A program made the position numbers and the translations under genes. Source: Phycisphaerales bacterium (GTDB taxonomy: Bacteria; Planctomycetota; Phycisphaerae; Sedimentisphaerales; Anaerohalosphaeraceae). From it: a stretch of DNA of 64,000 bases. Every line of letters starts with the position of its first letter. Positions within the stretch are counted from its first letter, which is position 1. Positions 35,776-45,296 of the stretch are shown here, piece after piece. The notes below the pieces were generated by a model. That model ran no database searches. It was not told the DNA's origin and was given only the letters and a program-made list of their open reading frames with translations. The DNA lies in NCBI GenBank assembly GCA_011053245.1, contig DRGS01000110.1, positions 12,619 through 76,618 on the forward strand, read 5' to 3'.

Positions 35776-37635
35776 TTAATGCTGGCATGTTCCTGTCGCT
35801 TTTTGTAAAAACCGTTCATAATCACTATAACAGAATCGTTTTATATATGTATCAATAAAAGATCTATCATGTGTGTCTGTGCCATTTAGGCTGCCATCTT
35901 TAAAAAAATCAGTTAGCTGCATCTTTAGTTCATCCACGGATTCACTATAAACTACCCTCCGTTTGATGAGGTCGAGAGCATCTTGTCTTAGCAGTGCCGA
36001 TTCCTGATTGAGCATAAGGAAGATCGGTCCGGTATATTGCGATAATACTTGCAAAAGCGAAGTTGATTGATTATCAAGTATGATAAATTTAGGATTATTT
36101 GACAAAGCCGTGTCAGTTGAAACATCTGTAAATGAAAGATATTTAGTTTTTTTGCTCTCAATATACCGTTGTACCACGTAATGAGGGCTATGTGATCTTA
36201 GCCCCTTAGTTACCACTTTGCCGCCGACACCTGAACCACAAAAATCAATTATCTGTTTAATTGCTTTGAACTGCAGATCCGCTTGCCATTTAACACAGTT
36301 TTTAATATAAAACAGCCCGACGATACCTGGCAGAAAAAGACCTTCCTGAGACGGCGGTTCTTCGGTCTTTAAACTTCCCGAAGCCTGCTGAGCATACATG
36401 ACATTTGATCCAACATTCGCGCATTCAACATGACAATTTTTTTCAAATTTTGTAACGTCTTTCGTACAGTCCTTCCCGAACGATAAAAAGTAATCTGCGT
36501 TTTTATAATCTGTAATATAATGTTGAAAGAAATCGGTGTATCCATAAACGCCGCCATGTTGCCACACTGCGACCTTGCCGCCATTGTCTTTTGTTTTCTT
36601 TATCAAGAAATAGGAATGTAAGTACACCGGAGGCAAGCTGAAAATCGTCAGGTACCTCTTTCCCTTTTTCATGCATTTTTGCCAAAAGAGATCTATGTAA
36701 CCTTTCATCCATTTGGCATCAGTCAAATACTGAGAGACAGTTTCCCGAAAAAGATTGGCGAAATCAAACTCGACATCATGCAAATTAATTTTATAAGGAT
36801 TAATTGAAACTTCATAGTTATTATAGTCGTGTTGTTTAAAAAGGGATTTAGCGATCAAAAAGCAAACAGATTTCCGCCAGGAATGCAAGAAGGGCATCCG
36901 GTTTCCATAAAACACTTGCGGAGCCGTCTTGCGGCCGGGAGACCTATAAGCTTTATAACAATTGATCACGTTGTCATATGACGGGTTGATAAAAATACAA
37001 TTGTCATTTTTGTTGTTTAAAGACAAGAGTTTCCAGCGGACAAATTGTATCAGATATCGCACTGATGTTTTTAAGCGTTGCGATTGTTCGAAGAAGATCG
37101 TCCTGGGCTTATCGTAATGCCCCTGATGCTCAATAGTGCTGACTTTTACGTTTTTGCTTTCAAAGAATTTTTCGATCAAATGCGAAAACGAAGCTATGTT
37201 TATTAAAAGCCCGCCTTGGGTTACATATTTATTTCTCTTTATTATAACGACCTCTTCAACGGCATACTGATCTAGAAAATCACTACAAAACGAAAGCGCT
37301 CTGTTTACGGATATCCAGATGCACGCCCAAATATATTCTTGAGGAAAGGCTTCTTCGTCTTTGTCGACGAGCCCGTTTGTCAATAATAGTTGTTTTAAAA
37401 ACTTTTGCGAATCCTCATAAATCTCTCTGGCAGCAAAAAACTCTTCGTTCTCGTTGATCACCTTAGGGGCATAATAAGCCTCTTCGGGCTGGGTGAAAAT
37501 CACTTGCATCATTGCGGTGAAATCAATGGGAAGGAACAAAGATTTATCGTCAACGGTAATCCCATGACGATCTTTGAAATCCTCAAGGTCGTTCTGGTCC
37601 ATCAAGATATATGCTTTCTTACGATCAGTGTTCAT
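35776..37635 (-). CDS. Putative surface-glycan transferase, unknown family
   Basis: A 619-residue soluble protein between the flippase and the aldolase module. Text such as 'GKVAVWQHGGVYGYTDFF' (about residues 363-380), 'YFLSFGKDCTKDVTKFEKN' and 'KFIILDNQSTSLLQVLSQYT' resembles the LIC12162-type transferases of spirochete O-antigen loci, in which a His-Gly-Gly loop and a late Asp/Ser pair lie in a GT-B-like donor domain. The first ~200 residues are unrecognised. A role as glycosyltransferase is inferred from context and overall architecture, like the 594-residue protein at 27323. Confidence 0.55.
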   Translation of the reverse strand: MNTDRKKAYILMDQNDLEDFKDRHGITVDDKSLFLPIDFTAMMQVIFTQPEEAYYAPKVINENEEFFAAREIYEDSQKFLKQLLLTNGLVDKDEEAFPQEYIWACIWISVNRALSFCSDFLDQYAVEEVVIIKRNKYVTQGGLLINIASFSHLIEKFFESKNVKVSTIEHQGHYDKPRTIFFEQSQRLKTSVRYLIQFVRWKLLSLNNKNDNCIFINPSYDNVINCYKAYRSPGRKTAPQVFYGNRMPFLHSWRKSVCFLIAKSLFKQHDYNNYEVSINPYKINLHDVEFDFANLFRETVSQYLTDAKWMKGYIDLFWQKCMKKGKRYLTIFSLPPVYLHSYFLIKKTKDNGGKVAVWQHGGVYGYTDFFQHYITDYKNADYFLSFGKDCTKDVTKFEKNCHVECANVGSNVMYAQQASGSLKTEEPPSQEGLFLPGIVGLFYIKNCVKWQADLQFKAIKQIIDFCGSGVGGKVVTKGLRSHSPHYVVQRYIESKKTKYLSFTDVSTDTALSNNPKFIILDNQSTSLLQVLSQYTGPIFLMLNQESALLRQDALDLIKRRVVYSESVDELKMQLTDFFKDGSLNGTDTHDRSFIDTYIKRFCYSDYERFLQKATGTCQH

Positions 37636-37658
37636 TCGAATAATTCCGTTTAAACTTC

Positions 37659-39155
37659 TTAGGCTTGTTTCATCTTGTTGAATATCTCTATAACCGCTGA
37701 TTGCAAAACCTTATCGTTTTTCAGTAACAAGCCATAATATATGACACAGCTAATTACGCTGATCACTATCAAAGATAGCGGAGAGGCATTGAAAATTAAT
37801 TTAGCCAAAGCTGTTACGATAATTATAGGCAGGCATAATACAAAACATTTTGACAGCATGCCAAAGACGGTGGACGATGATATGCCAATAAACCTAAACA
37901 TCAATAAGCCAAATCCTAAAGTCGCCAAACCGTTTAAGAAAGAAAACAAACCTAACGCCAAATAAACATTGTCGGCTAAGCCGCCAATTACAATTGACAC
38001 ACTGCTTATTACAATAATTACAATATGAAGAATAAGAGTGATTTCCTGTTTTTCTAATATATTCGTTAGAATTCTGGCAGGGGTTATTGCAAAATCAATA
38101 AATATTCTAAAACTAAGGATCTGGGCAAACACGCCGGCATCGGACCAGTTTGCTCCGAAAACAAAAGCAAAAAAGTCTTCCCCAGCAACAGCAAGCAATA
38201 AAAACGGCAACATCCCCAGATAAACCATACGTTTGAACAGGTTTGTAACCAGTGAAGCATTTGTTCCGTCATGTTTTGCCCTTGCGCTTTTTTGGTAAAA
38301 AACTTCTCCAATAGAGCCTGCGATAAAAGTCATAGGAAGACTTAGCACGGCAAGCCCCAGTCCATAGTAACCAGCAGCGGTTTTGGTGAAATAAAATGAC
38401 AATGAAAACACTATGATCGTAGTTGCAAGCCTGCTGATCAAGCCAACCCAAAGATTATACATAGGGAATTTGCGGTATCTTTTGATGCCTTGCACCATAC
38501 CATGCCATCGGATGCTGTGTTTAAACAACTCAGCGTTTTTTTGCCAGATTTGTGCTCCGAGAACACTGCTCATCGTAAGTGATCCGGCGAGTCTCCCTGC
38601 GATTAAACTGCCAGAGGTTGCAAAGCCGCAAAGTCCGGCACCAATAAGCACACCTTTATTTACCGCAGCATCTGATATTCTCGATATAGCAATACGACTG
38701 AAACTTCTATTGCGCACGTTCCAGGAACGCAGTGAGAGGTACAGGCCGTGCGCAAGCACATTTACAGGGATCACCCAAAGATATGCTTCTAACTCAGGAG
38801 CTTTCAGCCATTCTAAAAGAGGCCCCGATCCCCAATAAATAAATAGTATTGAAAGCAAGGTTATCAGTACGGTAAACATAAGACTGACGAATAACATATT
38901 CGCCGCCACTTCATCTTTTTGGGGTAAAACTATTGAACTGCTGTAGCCTAGACCGGCAAATACAGCGATTGGCATTACGATAGAAGCAAATATCTGAAAT
39001 GTGCCATAGACATCAGGTAGGTATAATCTGGTTATCACAGGCATTAAAATTATACCAAGAATCTGGGTACATAATGGCGCCGAAGCCATTCTAAGCACGT
39101 CTTTTGCAAATGTATTTTCGTGTGACACTGATTTCAGTTTTGTATTTTCTACCAT
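37659..39155 (-). CDS. Wzx-like polysaccharide flippase (MATE/MOP superfamily)
   Basis: A 498-residue integral membrane protein with about 12-14 hydrophobic segments. The N-terminus 'VLRMASAPLCTQILGIILMP' and 'RLYLPDVYGTFQIFASIVMP' is typical of oligosaccharide flippases (Polysacc_synt), as is 'AGYYGLGLAVLSLPMTFIAG'. It should flip the undecaprenyl-linked repeat unit across the inner membrane for Wzy-type polymerisation. It starts the tightly packed minus-strand run down to 27323. Confidence 0.88.
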   Translation of the reverse strand: MVENTKLKSVSHENTFAKDVLRMASAPLCTQILGIILMPVITRLYLPDVYGTFQIFASIVMPIAVFAGLGYSSSIVLPQKDEVAANMLFVSLMFTVLITLLSILFIYWGSGPLLEWLKAPELEAYLWVIPVNVLAHGLYLSLRSWNVRNRSFSRIAISRISDAAVNKGVLIGAGLCGFATSGSLIAGRLAGSLTMSSVLGAQIWQKNAELFKHSIRWHGMVQGIKRYRKFPMYNLWVGLISRLATTIIVFSLSFYFTKTAAGYYGLGLAVLSLPMTFIAGSIGEVFYQKSARAKHDGTNASLVTNLFKRMVYLGMLPFLLLAVAGEDFFAFVFGANWSDAGVFAQILSFRIFIDFAITPARILTNILEKQEITLILHIVIIVISSVSIVIGGLADNVYLALGLFSFLNGLATLGFGLLMFRFIGISSSTVFGMLSKCFVLCLPIIIVTALAKLIFNASPLSLIVISVISCVIYYGLLLKNDKVLQSAVIEIFNKMKQA

Positions 39156-39282
39156 TGCTTCTATGCCTTACTGCTGATTCTCTGAAAGATTACATTGAGT
39201 GTTAAAAAAATACATAGTCCGAGTTTGCCAACACTTTTGAGTGGGAGGGAAAAATCAGGGAGAATGATTTATAGGCTTTTTA

Positions 39283-41376
39283 TTATAAAGATAGTTTGCC
39301 CGGTGATATGAAATAGAAGTTTCTACGGGAGGAATCCAGAAGTGTGTTCGTGTCAAAACAATCAAATTTTCTGGCTTTAAAGAATTTCAGCCACTCGTCC
39401 GGATGAAACAATGTGTTTGGGTCGCGGTCTTCATATGTAATTAATGCTATCGCAGAATCTTTTGACTTGGGTAACCTTCTGAAGTTATCGATGTAATTCT
39501 TGACGGTATCTTTTGGCATTTCAACAAAAGATCGCGAGTTTATAAATATATCTACCGGGTCGTATATCCTTTCAATTTGCCATGGAGCAATACAAAAAAT
39601 TTCAAGTTCATCATTTGAAGAAAATTTTATTGAATCACGATTTCTTAGAGATCGGAAGTCAACGACTGCGTCTCCATAAAATGCTTTCAGGTATTGCGTT
39701 CCGACATAGAGATTGGGGGGGATATCGAGATATAAAACCTTTCTGATGTTTTTGTAATTTTCAAGCAAAAGGTGTATGTTGGCGCCAAAACCTCCTCCTA
39801 TTTCAAATACCGACCTAGCTTTATTAAAGTTGATGTGTGAGGCAAGATTATCGTGTTGTTCAAGGATATCTAAATAATGAATAGATAAGTCCTGGCCGTC
39901 AATTTTGGCTTTTGCCAAACAGTTACCCAAGAGGGAATAAGGAAAATGATATCTCCCAAGGAGTTCTTTTGTTCTTTCCTTTAAATTGAGAATCTCTTGA
40001 GCGTAAATTATGCTTTTGTTTACGTGTAATTCCGTCCACCGCATTTGTGCTTTGAACATAACGTTTAGCGGGTAAGTATTGGCTGCCCATCGGATGAGCC
40101 GACCTTTAAAGTCATGATTATACAAGTTACGAACATCTATCAACAAGTTGTCGGCATAGCTTAATCCGATCGCGTTGTTGGAACCTCTGAATTCTCCTAA
40201 GCCGCATCTTTTAATCTCATTTTCCGTGTTTTTGGCTTTAGTCGACCAGTAGGGGCCTGGATGATAAATAGGTGGTTGACCCTTTGAGTCCTTGAGCATC
40301 ATGTCAAGAAGTTCAATGTCATCTTTTAACGTTATCTTTTCGTTCGATTCTTTTGAAAGCAAAAAGGTTTTTTCTGTATCCGCCTCATCGCCGTTGTCTG
40401 ACAGTAGATTATTTTTAATTTCCTGCCAGCTCACCTTTCCATAAACAGGACTTTCAAATCCGTCAGGTAAAATATTGTATATTTTTACACCCAGCGATTT
40501 TGCATAATTGTTAAGAATTCGATGTTTGTCCTTATTGGGATCATGATCTCTTTTTCTCACATAAATCGCCCGATAAGAATCATTTTTTTCAAAGAGACCA
40601 TAGTATTCTAAATCTGAATCCATTTTTTTATTACGAGTCTCAATATCTCTTCTGGCTTCGAGTTCCGCTTTTTGGCGTCCCATAGCCTTCGGGTATACAT
40701 TGTTGTCATAGAAATGGAACATGTATATAGGATCATAGGTATAGCCATCGCCACACAAATAGATTTCCTTGAATCCCATATAGATCATAATCATAATGGC
40801 AAAAAATGCGGCCCCTCCTCCAGAAACACTTCGCTTCGTCAGATCTGTAGTAGTTTCATAAGGTGCTAAATCGCTCAGGCAGAGGTCTTTTTTTGTTTTA
40901 ATATAATATGCTGCTTTATCTTTAAAGAGATGGTTATTTGTAACATACTTATAGTTTTCACTATTTAAAATCAGGGTAGTACAATCGTCAAGTCGTTCAT
41001 CTACCTCTCTATAAAACTGCGTCATCCCGTCTCGTTCCATTGGTCCCAAGCAAGGCTCCGGCCAATTAGGATTGCCTGGATGCAAACTTTTGCTCGGCTC
41101 AGCATTCATATAAAAAGTCAGATTTGCTTCTCTGATAGATTTATGAAGAAAAATAAAACCTATACCAAAAGTGTTTTCATCTTTAAGTTTGACGAGATCG
41201 ATTTGCTGAAGTGATTCGCCAGTTAATAACAAAAAAACCCTTTTACCTTTATGCAAGTTCTTAAGAGCAATGTTCTTCTGGAGCCTTTTTTGGCCAGGAA
41301 GATCAAAAAAATCCTTGAAAAAATAATACTTCGGCCTCAATAAATCTTTTATCTTATTTTTATAAAAATCTTTCAT
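39283..41376 (-). CDS. DUF115-like domain fused to a NanM-type sugar O-methyltransferase
   Basis: A 697-residue two-part protein. The N-terminal ~300 residues contain 'GKRVFLLLTGESLQQID', 'FYMNAEPSKSLHPG' and 'SGGGAAFFAIMIMIYMGFKE' with 'IYLCGDGYTYD', the pattern of DUF115/MAF proteins tied to nonulosonic acid transfer. The C-terminal ~300 residues match 'putative sugar O-methyltransferase' (NanM-like): 'SVFEIGGGFGANIHLLLENY' (about 535-554), 'KVLYLDIPPNLYVGTQYLKA' and 'SRSFVEMPKDTVKNYI'. Members of that family occur next to sialic-acid-like genes. Lying just downstream of pseF, it may transfer and O-methylate pseudaminic acid. Confidence 0.7.
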   Translation of the reverse strand: MKDFYKNKIKDLLRPKYYFFKDFFDLPGQKRLQKNIALKNLHKGKRVFLLLTGESLQQIDLVKLKDENTFGIGFIFLHKSIREANLTFYMNAEPSKSLHPGNPNWPEPCLGPMERDGMTQFYREVDERLDDCTTLILNSENYKYVTNNHLFKDKAAYYIKTKKDLCLSDLAPYETTTDLTKRSVSGGGAAFFAIMIMIYMGFKEIYLCGDGYTYDPIYMFHFYDNNVYPKAMGRQKAELEARRDIETRNKKMDSDLEYYGLFEKNDSYRAIYVRKRDHDPNKDKHRILNNYAKSLGVKIYNILPDGFESPVYGKVSWQEIKNNLLSDNGDEADTEKTFLLSKESNEKITLKDDIELLDMMLKDSKGQPPIYHPGPYWSTKAKNTENEIKRCGLGEFRGSNNAIGLSYADNLLIDVRNLYNHDFKGRLIRWAANTYPLNVMFKAQMRWTELHVNKSIIYAQEILNLKERTKELLGRYHFPYSLLGNCLAKAKIDGQDLSIHYLDILEQHDNLASHINFNKARSVFEIGGGFGANIHLLLENYKNIRKVLYLDIPPNLYVGTQYLKAFYGDAVVDFRSLRNRDSIKFSSNDELEIFCIAPWQIERIYDPVDIFINSRSFVEMPKDTVKNYIDNFRRLPKSKDSAIALITYEDRDPNTLFHPDEWLKFFKARKFDCFDTNTLLDSSRRNFYFISPGKLSL

Positions 41377-41536
41377 GAGTTGAAACTTTTAATTTCCCAG
41401 CAATTAGTTGGATTTCCTGTTTTCTGTTGAATTGTTCAAGACGGGAGAGCTTTGCTTGCCAAACAAACCGCTCTATTGGCGTATATGGCTTACTATTTCG
41501 GCGATATTTTTGAATGGTGGATTTGTCGTGATAGAA

Positions 41537-42235
41537 TTATAACAACTTCTTGTTTTTGCAGACCTCAAATATTAACTCTGCGGTTTCCCAGTCTTCGGCT
41601 GTGTCAATATCCTGCACCAGATATCGAGGCAGAATCAACGGTAGCGATTTTTCGGAAAAACATGTTTTGTTTTCGAGAAACTTTTCGCTGTCAAGCCAAT
41701 AAAGCTGTCCTGCATCGTGGTAAACGTCCTCGAAATCTTGTGACCTTTTAAGTTCGTTCTCGGGCCAAAGCATTTTAATGAGACCATCTTCTGTGATCCT
41801 GAGACCCCTGAAAATACAGGACTCAAATGTTGCTGCGGTAAACACTGATGATGCTCCGCTTTGAGATAATAGCGAAAAACCATCTTTTATAGACTTGCTC
41901 GTTACAAAAGGAGCTGTTGCATAGATACAGCAGCAATATTTCACTTTCTCACCATGATCGTTTAGCCAGTTGATCGCGTGTTCCAATACCGGAGCGGTCG
42001 GGGTGGTATCGTCTGAAAGTGACATAGGTCGCATAAAGGGAACTTCGGCGCCTGCTCTTATCGCAACATCGGCTATTTCTTCCGAGTCAGTGCTAACGAT
42101 AACTTTTGTAAAAAGACCGCTTTCAATCGCTGCTTTTATCGAATAATGGATTATTGGCTTACCGGCAAAGTTTTTGATGTTTTTGCCAGGTATACGTTTG
42201 CTTCCACCTCGCGCTGGAATTATTGCAACGTTCAT
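41537..42235 (-). CDS. pseF: Pseudaminic acid cytidylyltransferase
   Basis: A 232-residue CMP-nonulosonate synthetase. 'AIIPARGGSKRIPGKNIKNF' (about residues 4-23) binds CTP. 'VSTDSEEIADVA', 'LSDDTTPTAPVLEHAI', and especially 'RSQDFEDVYHDAGQLYWL' near residue 165 are the PseF form of this last motif. It makes CMP-pseudaminic acid, the donor for transferases. Its ATG overlaps the pseI stop by four bases, and it is the last gene of the pse operon. Confidence 0.92.
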   Translation of the reverse strand: MNVAIIPARGGSKRIPGKNIKNFAGKPIIHYSIKAAIESGLFTKVIVSTDSEEIADVAIRAGAEVPFMRPMSLSDDTTPTAPVLEHAINWLNDHGEKVKYCCCIYATAPFVTSKSIKDGFSLLSQSGASSVFTAATFESCIFRGLRITEDGLIKMLWPENELKRSQDFEDVYHDAGQLYWLDSEKFLENKTCFSEKSLPLILPRYLVQDIDTAEDWETAELIFEVCKNKKLL

Positions 42236-43281
42236 TCTCCGATTCCTCCTTCCAAATGATCTGGCTTAAGAGGTGTACCCATAGGCAGGTCTTTTAGAAA
42301 ACGTTTCCCCACTATATTTTTCTTGTGTTTTGGTTTAAGCCCCTGACCGGGACGAATAGAGCGTATATTTTCATCGGTTACAATATCTCCGGCTTTAACA
42401 TCTGTGACAACAAAAAGCGATCGCCTGAAAATACAACTTTCCTCTTCGCTCTCGGTCAATCCGTAATGGATTTCTCCAATAGCTTTTTCGGCAATTCTTA
42501 CATCATTTACAAGCTGTTTTAATTCATCGGGCTCAATCGAAAAGAAACTGTCCGGTGTTTGCTTTTCTCTGGATAAAGTAAAGTGTTTTTCGATCACACA
42601 TGCTCCGAAAGCAATCGAACTTACCGAAGCTGCGATTCCCAGACTGTGGTCGGATAAACCTACAGGACAACCAAATCTTTCGCGCATATCTGGTATCGTT
42701 GCGAGATTCATTTCTTCTGGCTTGGCTGGATAACCGGAAACGCACTTCAAAAGTATTACTTCTTTTGCTCCCGCAGTTTTAGCCGTATCAACCGCCTCCT
42801 GTATCTCTTCAAGACTGCCCATCCCCGTAGATATTATCAAAGGCTTGCCGGTTTTAGACGCATATTCAATTAGCGGAAGGTCAACTAATTCAAAAGACGC
42901 TATCTTATGCGCGGCAATTCCCAGTTTCTCCAGCACATCAACACTTGTTTTGTCGAATGCTGTACACAAAAACAGCACCCCAAGATCGTCAGCGATCTTC
43001 TTTAACTCAGGAAACCATTCCCACGGCGTATACGCTTTTTTATATAGCTCGTATAGAGTTTGTCCACCCCATTCGGGATGATCGATCATGAAGTATTTAT
43101 TGTCAACATCTATTGTCATCGTCTCAGGTGTATACGCTTGGAATTTAACGGCATCAGCGCCGCAGTCCTTAGCGGCTTTTACCATTTCTACGGCCCTGTC
43201 AAAATCTTGTCCGTGATTTGCCGATACCTCGGCAATAATAAAAACGGAACCGCCACCTATTGTTTTATTAGAGATTTTCAT
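42232..43281 (-). CDS. pseI: Pseudaminic acid synthase
   Basis: About 349 residues from the ATG at 43281, which overlaps the upstream stop as ATGA; an ATG two codons earlier is also possible. It is a NeuB-family synthase that condenses the 6-deoxy-altrose derivative with phosphoenolpyruvate. It shows 'VFIIAEVSANHGQDFDRAVE', 'ADAVKFQAYTPETMT', 'KIASFELVDLPLIEY', 'VGLSDHSLG' and 'VIEKHFTLSRE', and the C-terminal SAF domain with 'FRRSLFVVTDVKAGDIVT'. The pattern 'TIDVDNKYFMI' is typical of PseI rather than NeuB or LegI. Confidence 0.93.
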   Translation of the reverse strand: MKISNKTIGGGSVFIIAEVSANHGQDFDRAVEMVKAAKDCGADAVKFQAYTPETMTIDVDNKYFMIDHPEWGGQTLYELYKKAYTPWEWFPELKKIADDLGVLFLCTAFDKTSVDVLEKLGIAAHKIASFELVDLPLIEYASKTGKPLIISTGMGSLEEIQEAVDTAKTAGAKEVILLKCVSGYPAKPEEMNLATIPDMRERFGCPVGLSDHSLGIAASVSSIAFGACVIEKHFTLSREKQTPDSFFSIEPDELKQLVNDVRIAEKAIGEIHYGLTESEEESCIFRRSLFVVTDVKAGDIVTDENIRSIRPGQGLKPKHKKNIVGKRFLKDLPMGTPLKPDHLEGGIGE

Positions 43282-43940
43282 TTGCATTCTTCTTTAAAAA
43301 TCTTCAGTATATACTTGTTGCCTTTGTAATAAAAAAAAGCAGGAAAATCTTCATTGCTTACCGTCCGCAAAAGATTAAACTGCTCTAATAGACTTTTATT
43401 CATATCCAATTCGCTGTCACTCGGTGTTCTTTTGGGGTAATAAGTTTCCTCGCCTTTTTGTGATTTCGGCACTATACTTTCACGTCCGCCCAAAAACTTC
43501 TCGCACATCTGTATGGTTTTCATGGCTTGCTTTTCACGTATCTTGTCGTGCAGTTCGTTCCCATCCAGTTCAATATAGTCCTTGATATATATATCACCGC
43601 TGTCAACACCGGTGGCTGCTTCGAAAAGAACTATCGGTATTCGGTTTTTGCCCTCGATGACCTGCCAGAAAAGTGGCGACCACCCTTTACCCCTGGGCAG
43701 GTCGCTTTCGTGAACTACTAAATTATATTTATGCTTGTTTAGAAATTGTTCCTCTATGAGTTTGAAATAACTCAGTATAAAAACCACCTGATACGATTCG
43801 TCTATCTGGCTATGCTCTAAAAAAAACTGAGCCGCAAAACCTTTCTTTGAAAGACGCCCAGCAAGATCTTTACCGTATGGCACAAACCAACTGGCTTCTG
43901 AAGTAAGAACTGCTATCTTCAAGTTATCTATTTCAGGCAT
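43278..43940 (-). CDS. Formyltransferase-fold protein of the pse operon (second copy)
   Basis: About 220 residues from an ATG at 43940; a GTG at 43949 is an alternative start. The central motif 'VVHESDLPRGKGWSPLFW' (about residues 73-90) matches the catalytic 'NxHxSxLPxxRGxxP' of formyl-THF-dependent formyltransferases, with the His kept and the Asn replaced by Val. The later Asp is present in 'GVDSGDIY'. A C-terminal tail with 'YYPKRTPSDSELDM' and 'FPAFFYYKGNKYILK' parallels the end of sugar N-formyltransferases. It probably N-formylates an amino-sugar intermediate. It sits between the PIG-L deacetylase and pseI with overlapping ends. Confidence 0.7.
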   Translation of the reverse strand: MPEIDNLKIAVLTSEASWFVPYGKDLAGRLSKKGFAAQFFLEHSQIDESYQVVFILSYFKLIEEQFLNKHKYNLVVHESDLPRGKGWSPLFWQVIEGKNRIPIVLFEAATGVDSGDIYIKDYIELDGNELHDKIREKQAMKTIQMCEKFLGGRESIVPKSQKGEETYYPKRTPSDSELDMNKSLLEQFNLLRTVSNEDFPAFFYYKGNKYILKIFKEECK

Positions 43941-44602
43941 CTGACACACTTAAAAGCCTCAGCATATTTCAATCCCGTCTTGACTCCCCAATTCTTTGCA
44001 TTCAGCTCGACTGCATCAAGAGATCGCGGATGCGGAAATTCTCTCATCTCGGATTTATAATGCTCCAACGCTTGTAGTTTTGTCTTGATCGTTTCCGATA
44101 CATCAAAAAACGTATCTGGTGAAAAAGTCAAAGGATACTTCCATTCCGTCGACGACATTACCTCAAACGAATATATTTCCCGAACACTTTCGCCAACCAT
44201 CGGACGGGTCGCCGTCAGCACTGCTTCATATGTCAAACGATGATCTATATTTAAGTCATTACAATAATGCGTCAAGACAACGTCGGGTTTAACCTTTCCT
44301 TTTATCTCGTCTACTACCTTTACAATATCAAGCAATGCAACAGTATCAAAACTGTTATCAGGAAAATCAAAACCAAAAACTTCCTTGGCACCAACTGCTT
44401 TATTCGCTGCTTCCATGCAGGCATTCAATGCTTCGATCTGTTTTTTTGCTTCATGGCAGTCATGCCCGCGTGCGGCAACACCTCTGCCAAGGATCAGCGT
44501 ATAAACCTGGTCGCCTTGCTGAGCAAACTTCGCCATCGTACCGCCACAGCCGAGGATTTCGTCATCGGGGTGAGCTGCTACAACCAATATTTTATTTCCC
44601 AT
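43928..44602 (-). CDS. PIG-L/LmbE-family N-deacetylase
   Basis: A 224-residue zinc-dependent deacetylase: 'KILVVAAHPDDEILGCGGTM' (about residues 4-23) carries the metal-binding AHPDDE motif, and 'LNIDHRLTYEAVLTATRP' (about 116-133) carries the distal His. The family removes N-acetyl groups from GlcNAc-type substrates. Here it is translationally coupled on both sides to formyltransferase-like genes inside the pse operon. That suggests it frees an amine, perhaps the 2-N-acetyl derived from GlcNAc, for re-acylation by formyl. It is not part of the classical six-step pse pathway. Confidence 0.85.
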   Translation of the reverse strand: MGNKILVVAAHPDDEILGCGGTMAKFAQQGDQVYTLILGRGVAARGHDCHEAKKQIEALNACMEAANKAVGAKEVFGFDFPDNSFDTVALLDIVKVVDEIKGKVKPDVVLTHYCNDLNIDHRLTYEAVLTATRPMVGESVREIYSFEVMSSTEWKYPLTFSPDTFFDVSETIKTKLQALEHYKSEMREFPHPRSLDAVELNAKNWGVKTGLKYAEAFKCVRCLK

Positions 44603-45296
44603 CTTTTACCTTTATTAATGCTTGTGCCAGTATCTGCCCGTTTTCTTGACAGGCTTTCGAAAATTCTATTTTAAACCTTCCTGTTTCTACAAATGCGTTG
44701 GGGTAACCTTCCCCATCTAGCATTCGTATATAATCGTAAATTTCGGAAATATTCCCCAAATCGGATATGTCACTTTGATCAGGTGTTCGTCGTTTAAAAA
44801 GAATCGCCTCCCCCTCTTGTGGTGTCGGTTTGATGTCCTTGCGTAACATCTTAGGGATCATCTTGCCAAAAACCACTTCGGAACCCCTGATAAATATCTC
44901 TGTCGCCGTTCCCTCCAGACTAAGATCACTCTTAAGATAGACAGGCCCTGCGTCAATGTCATTAACTACACGAATGGCTGATATCTTTGTTTCCTGTAAA
45001 CCACATACGATAAGATTTTGTAAAGGACTCCCACCTCTACCGAACGGAAGATCGGTCATGTGAAAAACAACACATTCAAAATTGTTGTATATTTCTTCCG
45101 GTATGATCCATGACCAGTGTGGAAAGAAAATATACCTCGGCTCAAACGCGATTACCTTTTCATATGTTAGTTCGTCTTTATCGCTGATAATTTTTATATT
45201 CAACTGTGAATTGTCCGCGACAAGCTTCTCGGCTTTCTCAATGTTCCACGATTTTATCGTAGCTATTAAGATATTGTTATTTTCTGTCATTTTCAT
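44592..45296 (-). CDS. Formyltransferase-fold protein of the pse operon (first copy)
   Basis: A 234-residue relative of sugar N-formyltransferases. The core is 'VVFHMTDLPFGRGGSPLQNL' (about residues 76-95), with the catalytic His but Val instead of the usual Asn, followed by 'VVNDIDAGPVYLKSDLSLEG' with the catalytic-type Asp. The C-terminal 'FKRRTPDQSDI' and 'EGYPNAFVETGRF' parallel the ArnA formyltransferase tail. It is paralogous to the second formyltransferase-like protein at 43278. Its ATG overlaps the pseG stop by four bases. It may take the place of the acetyltransferase PseH. Confidence 0.7.
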   Translation of the reverse strand: MKMTENNNILIATIKSWNIEKAEKLVADNSQLNIKIISDKDELTYEKVIAFEPRYIFFPHWSWIIPEEIYNNFECVVFHMTDLPFGRGGSPLQNLIVCGLQETKISAIRVVNDIDAGPVYLKSDLSLEGTATEIFIRGSEVVFGKMIPKMLRKDIKPTPQEGEAILFKRRTPDQSDISDLGNISEIYDYIRMLDGEGYPNAFVETGRFKIEFSKACQENGQILAQALIKVKDGK

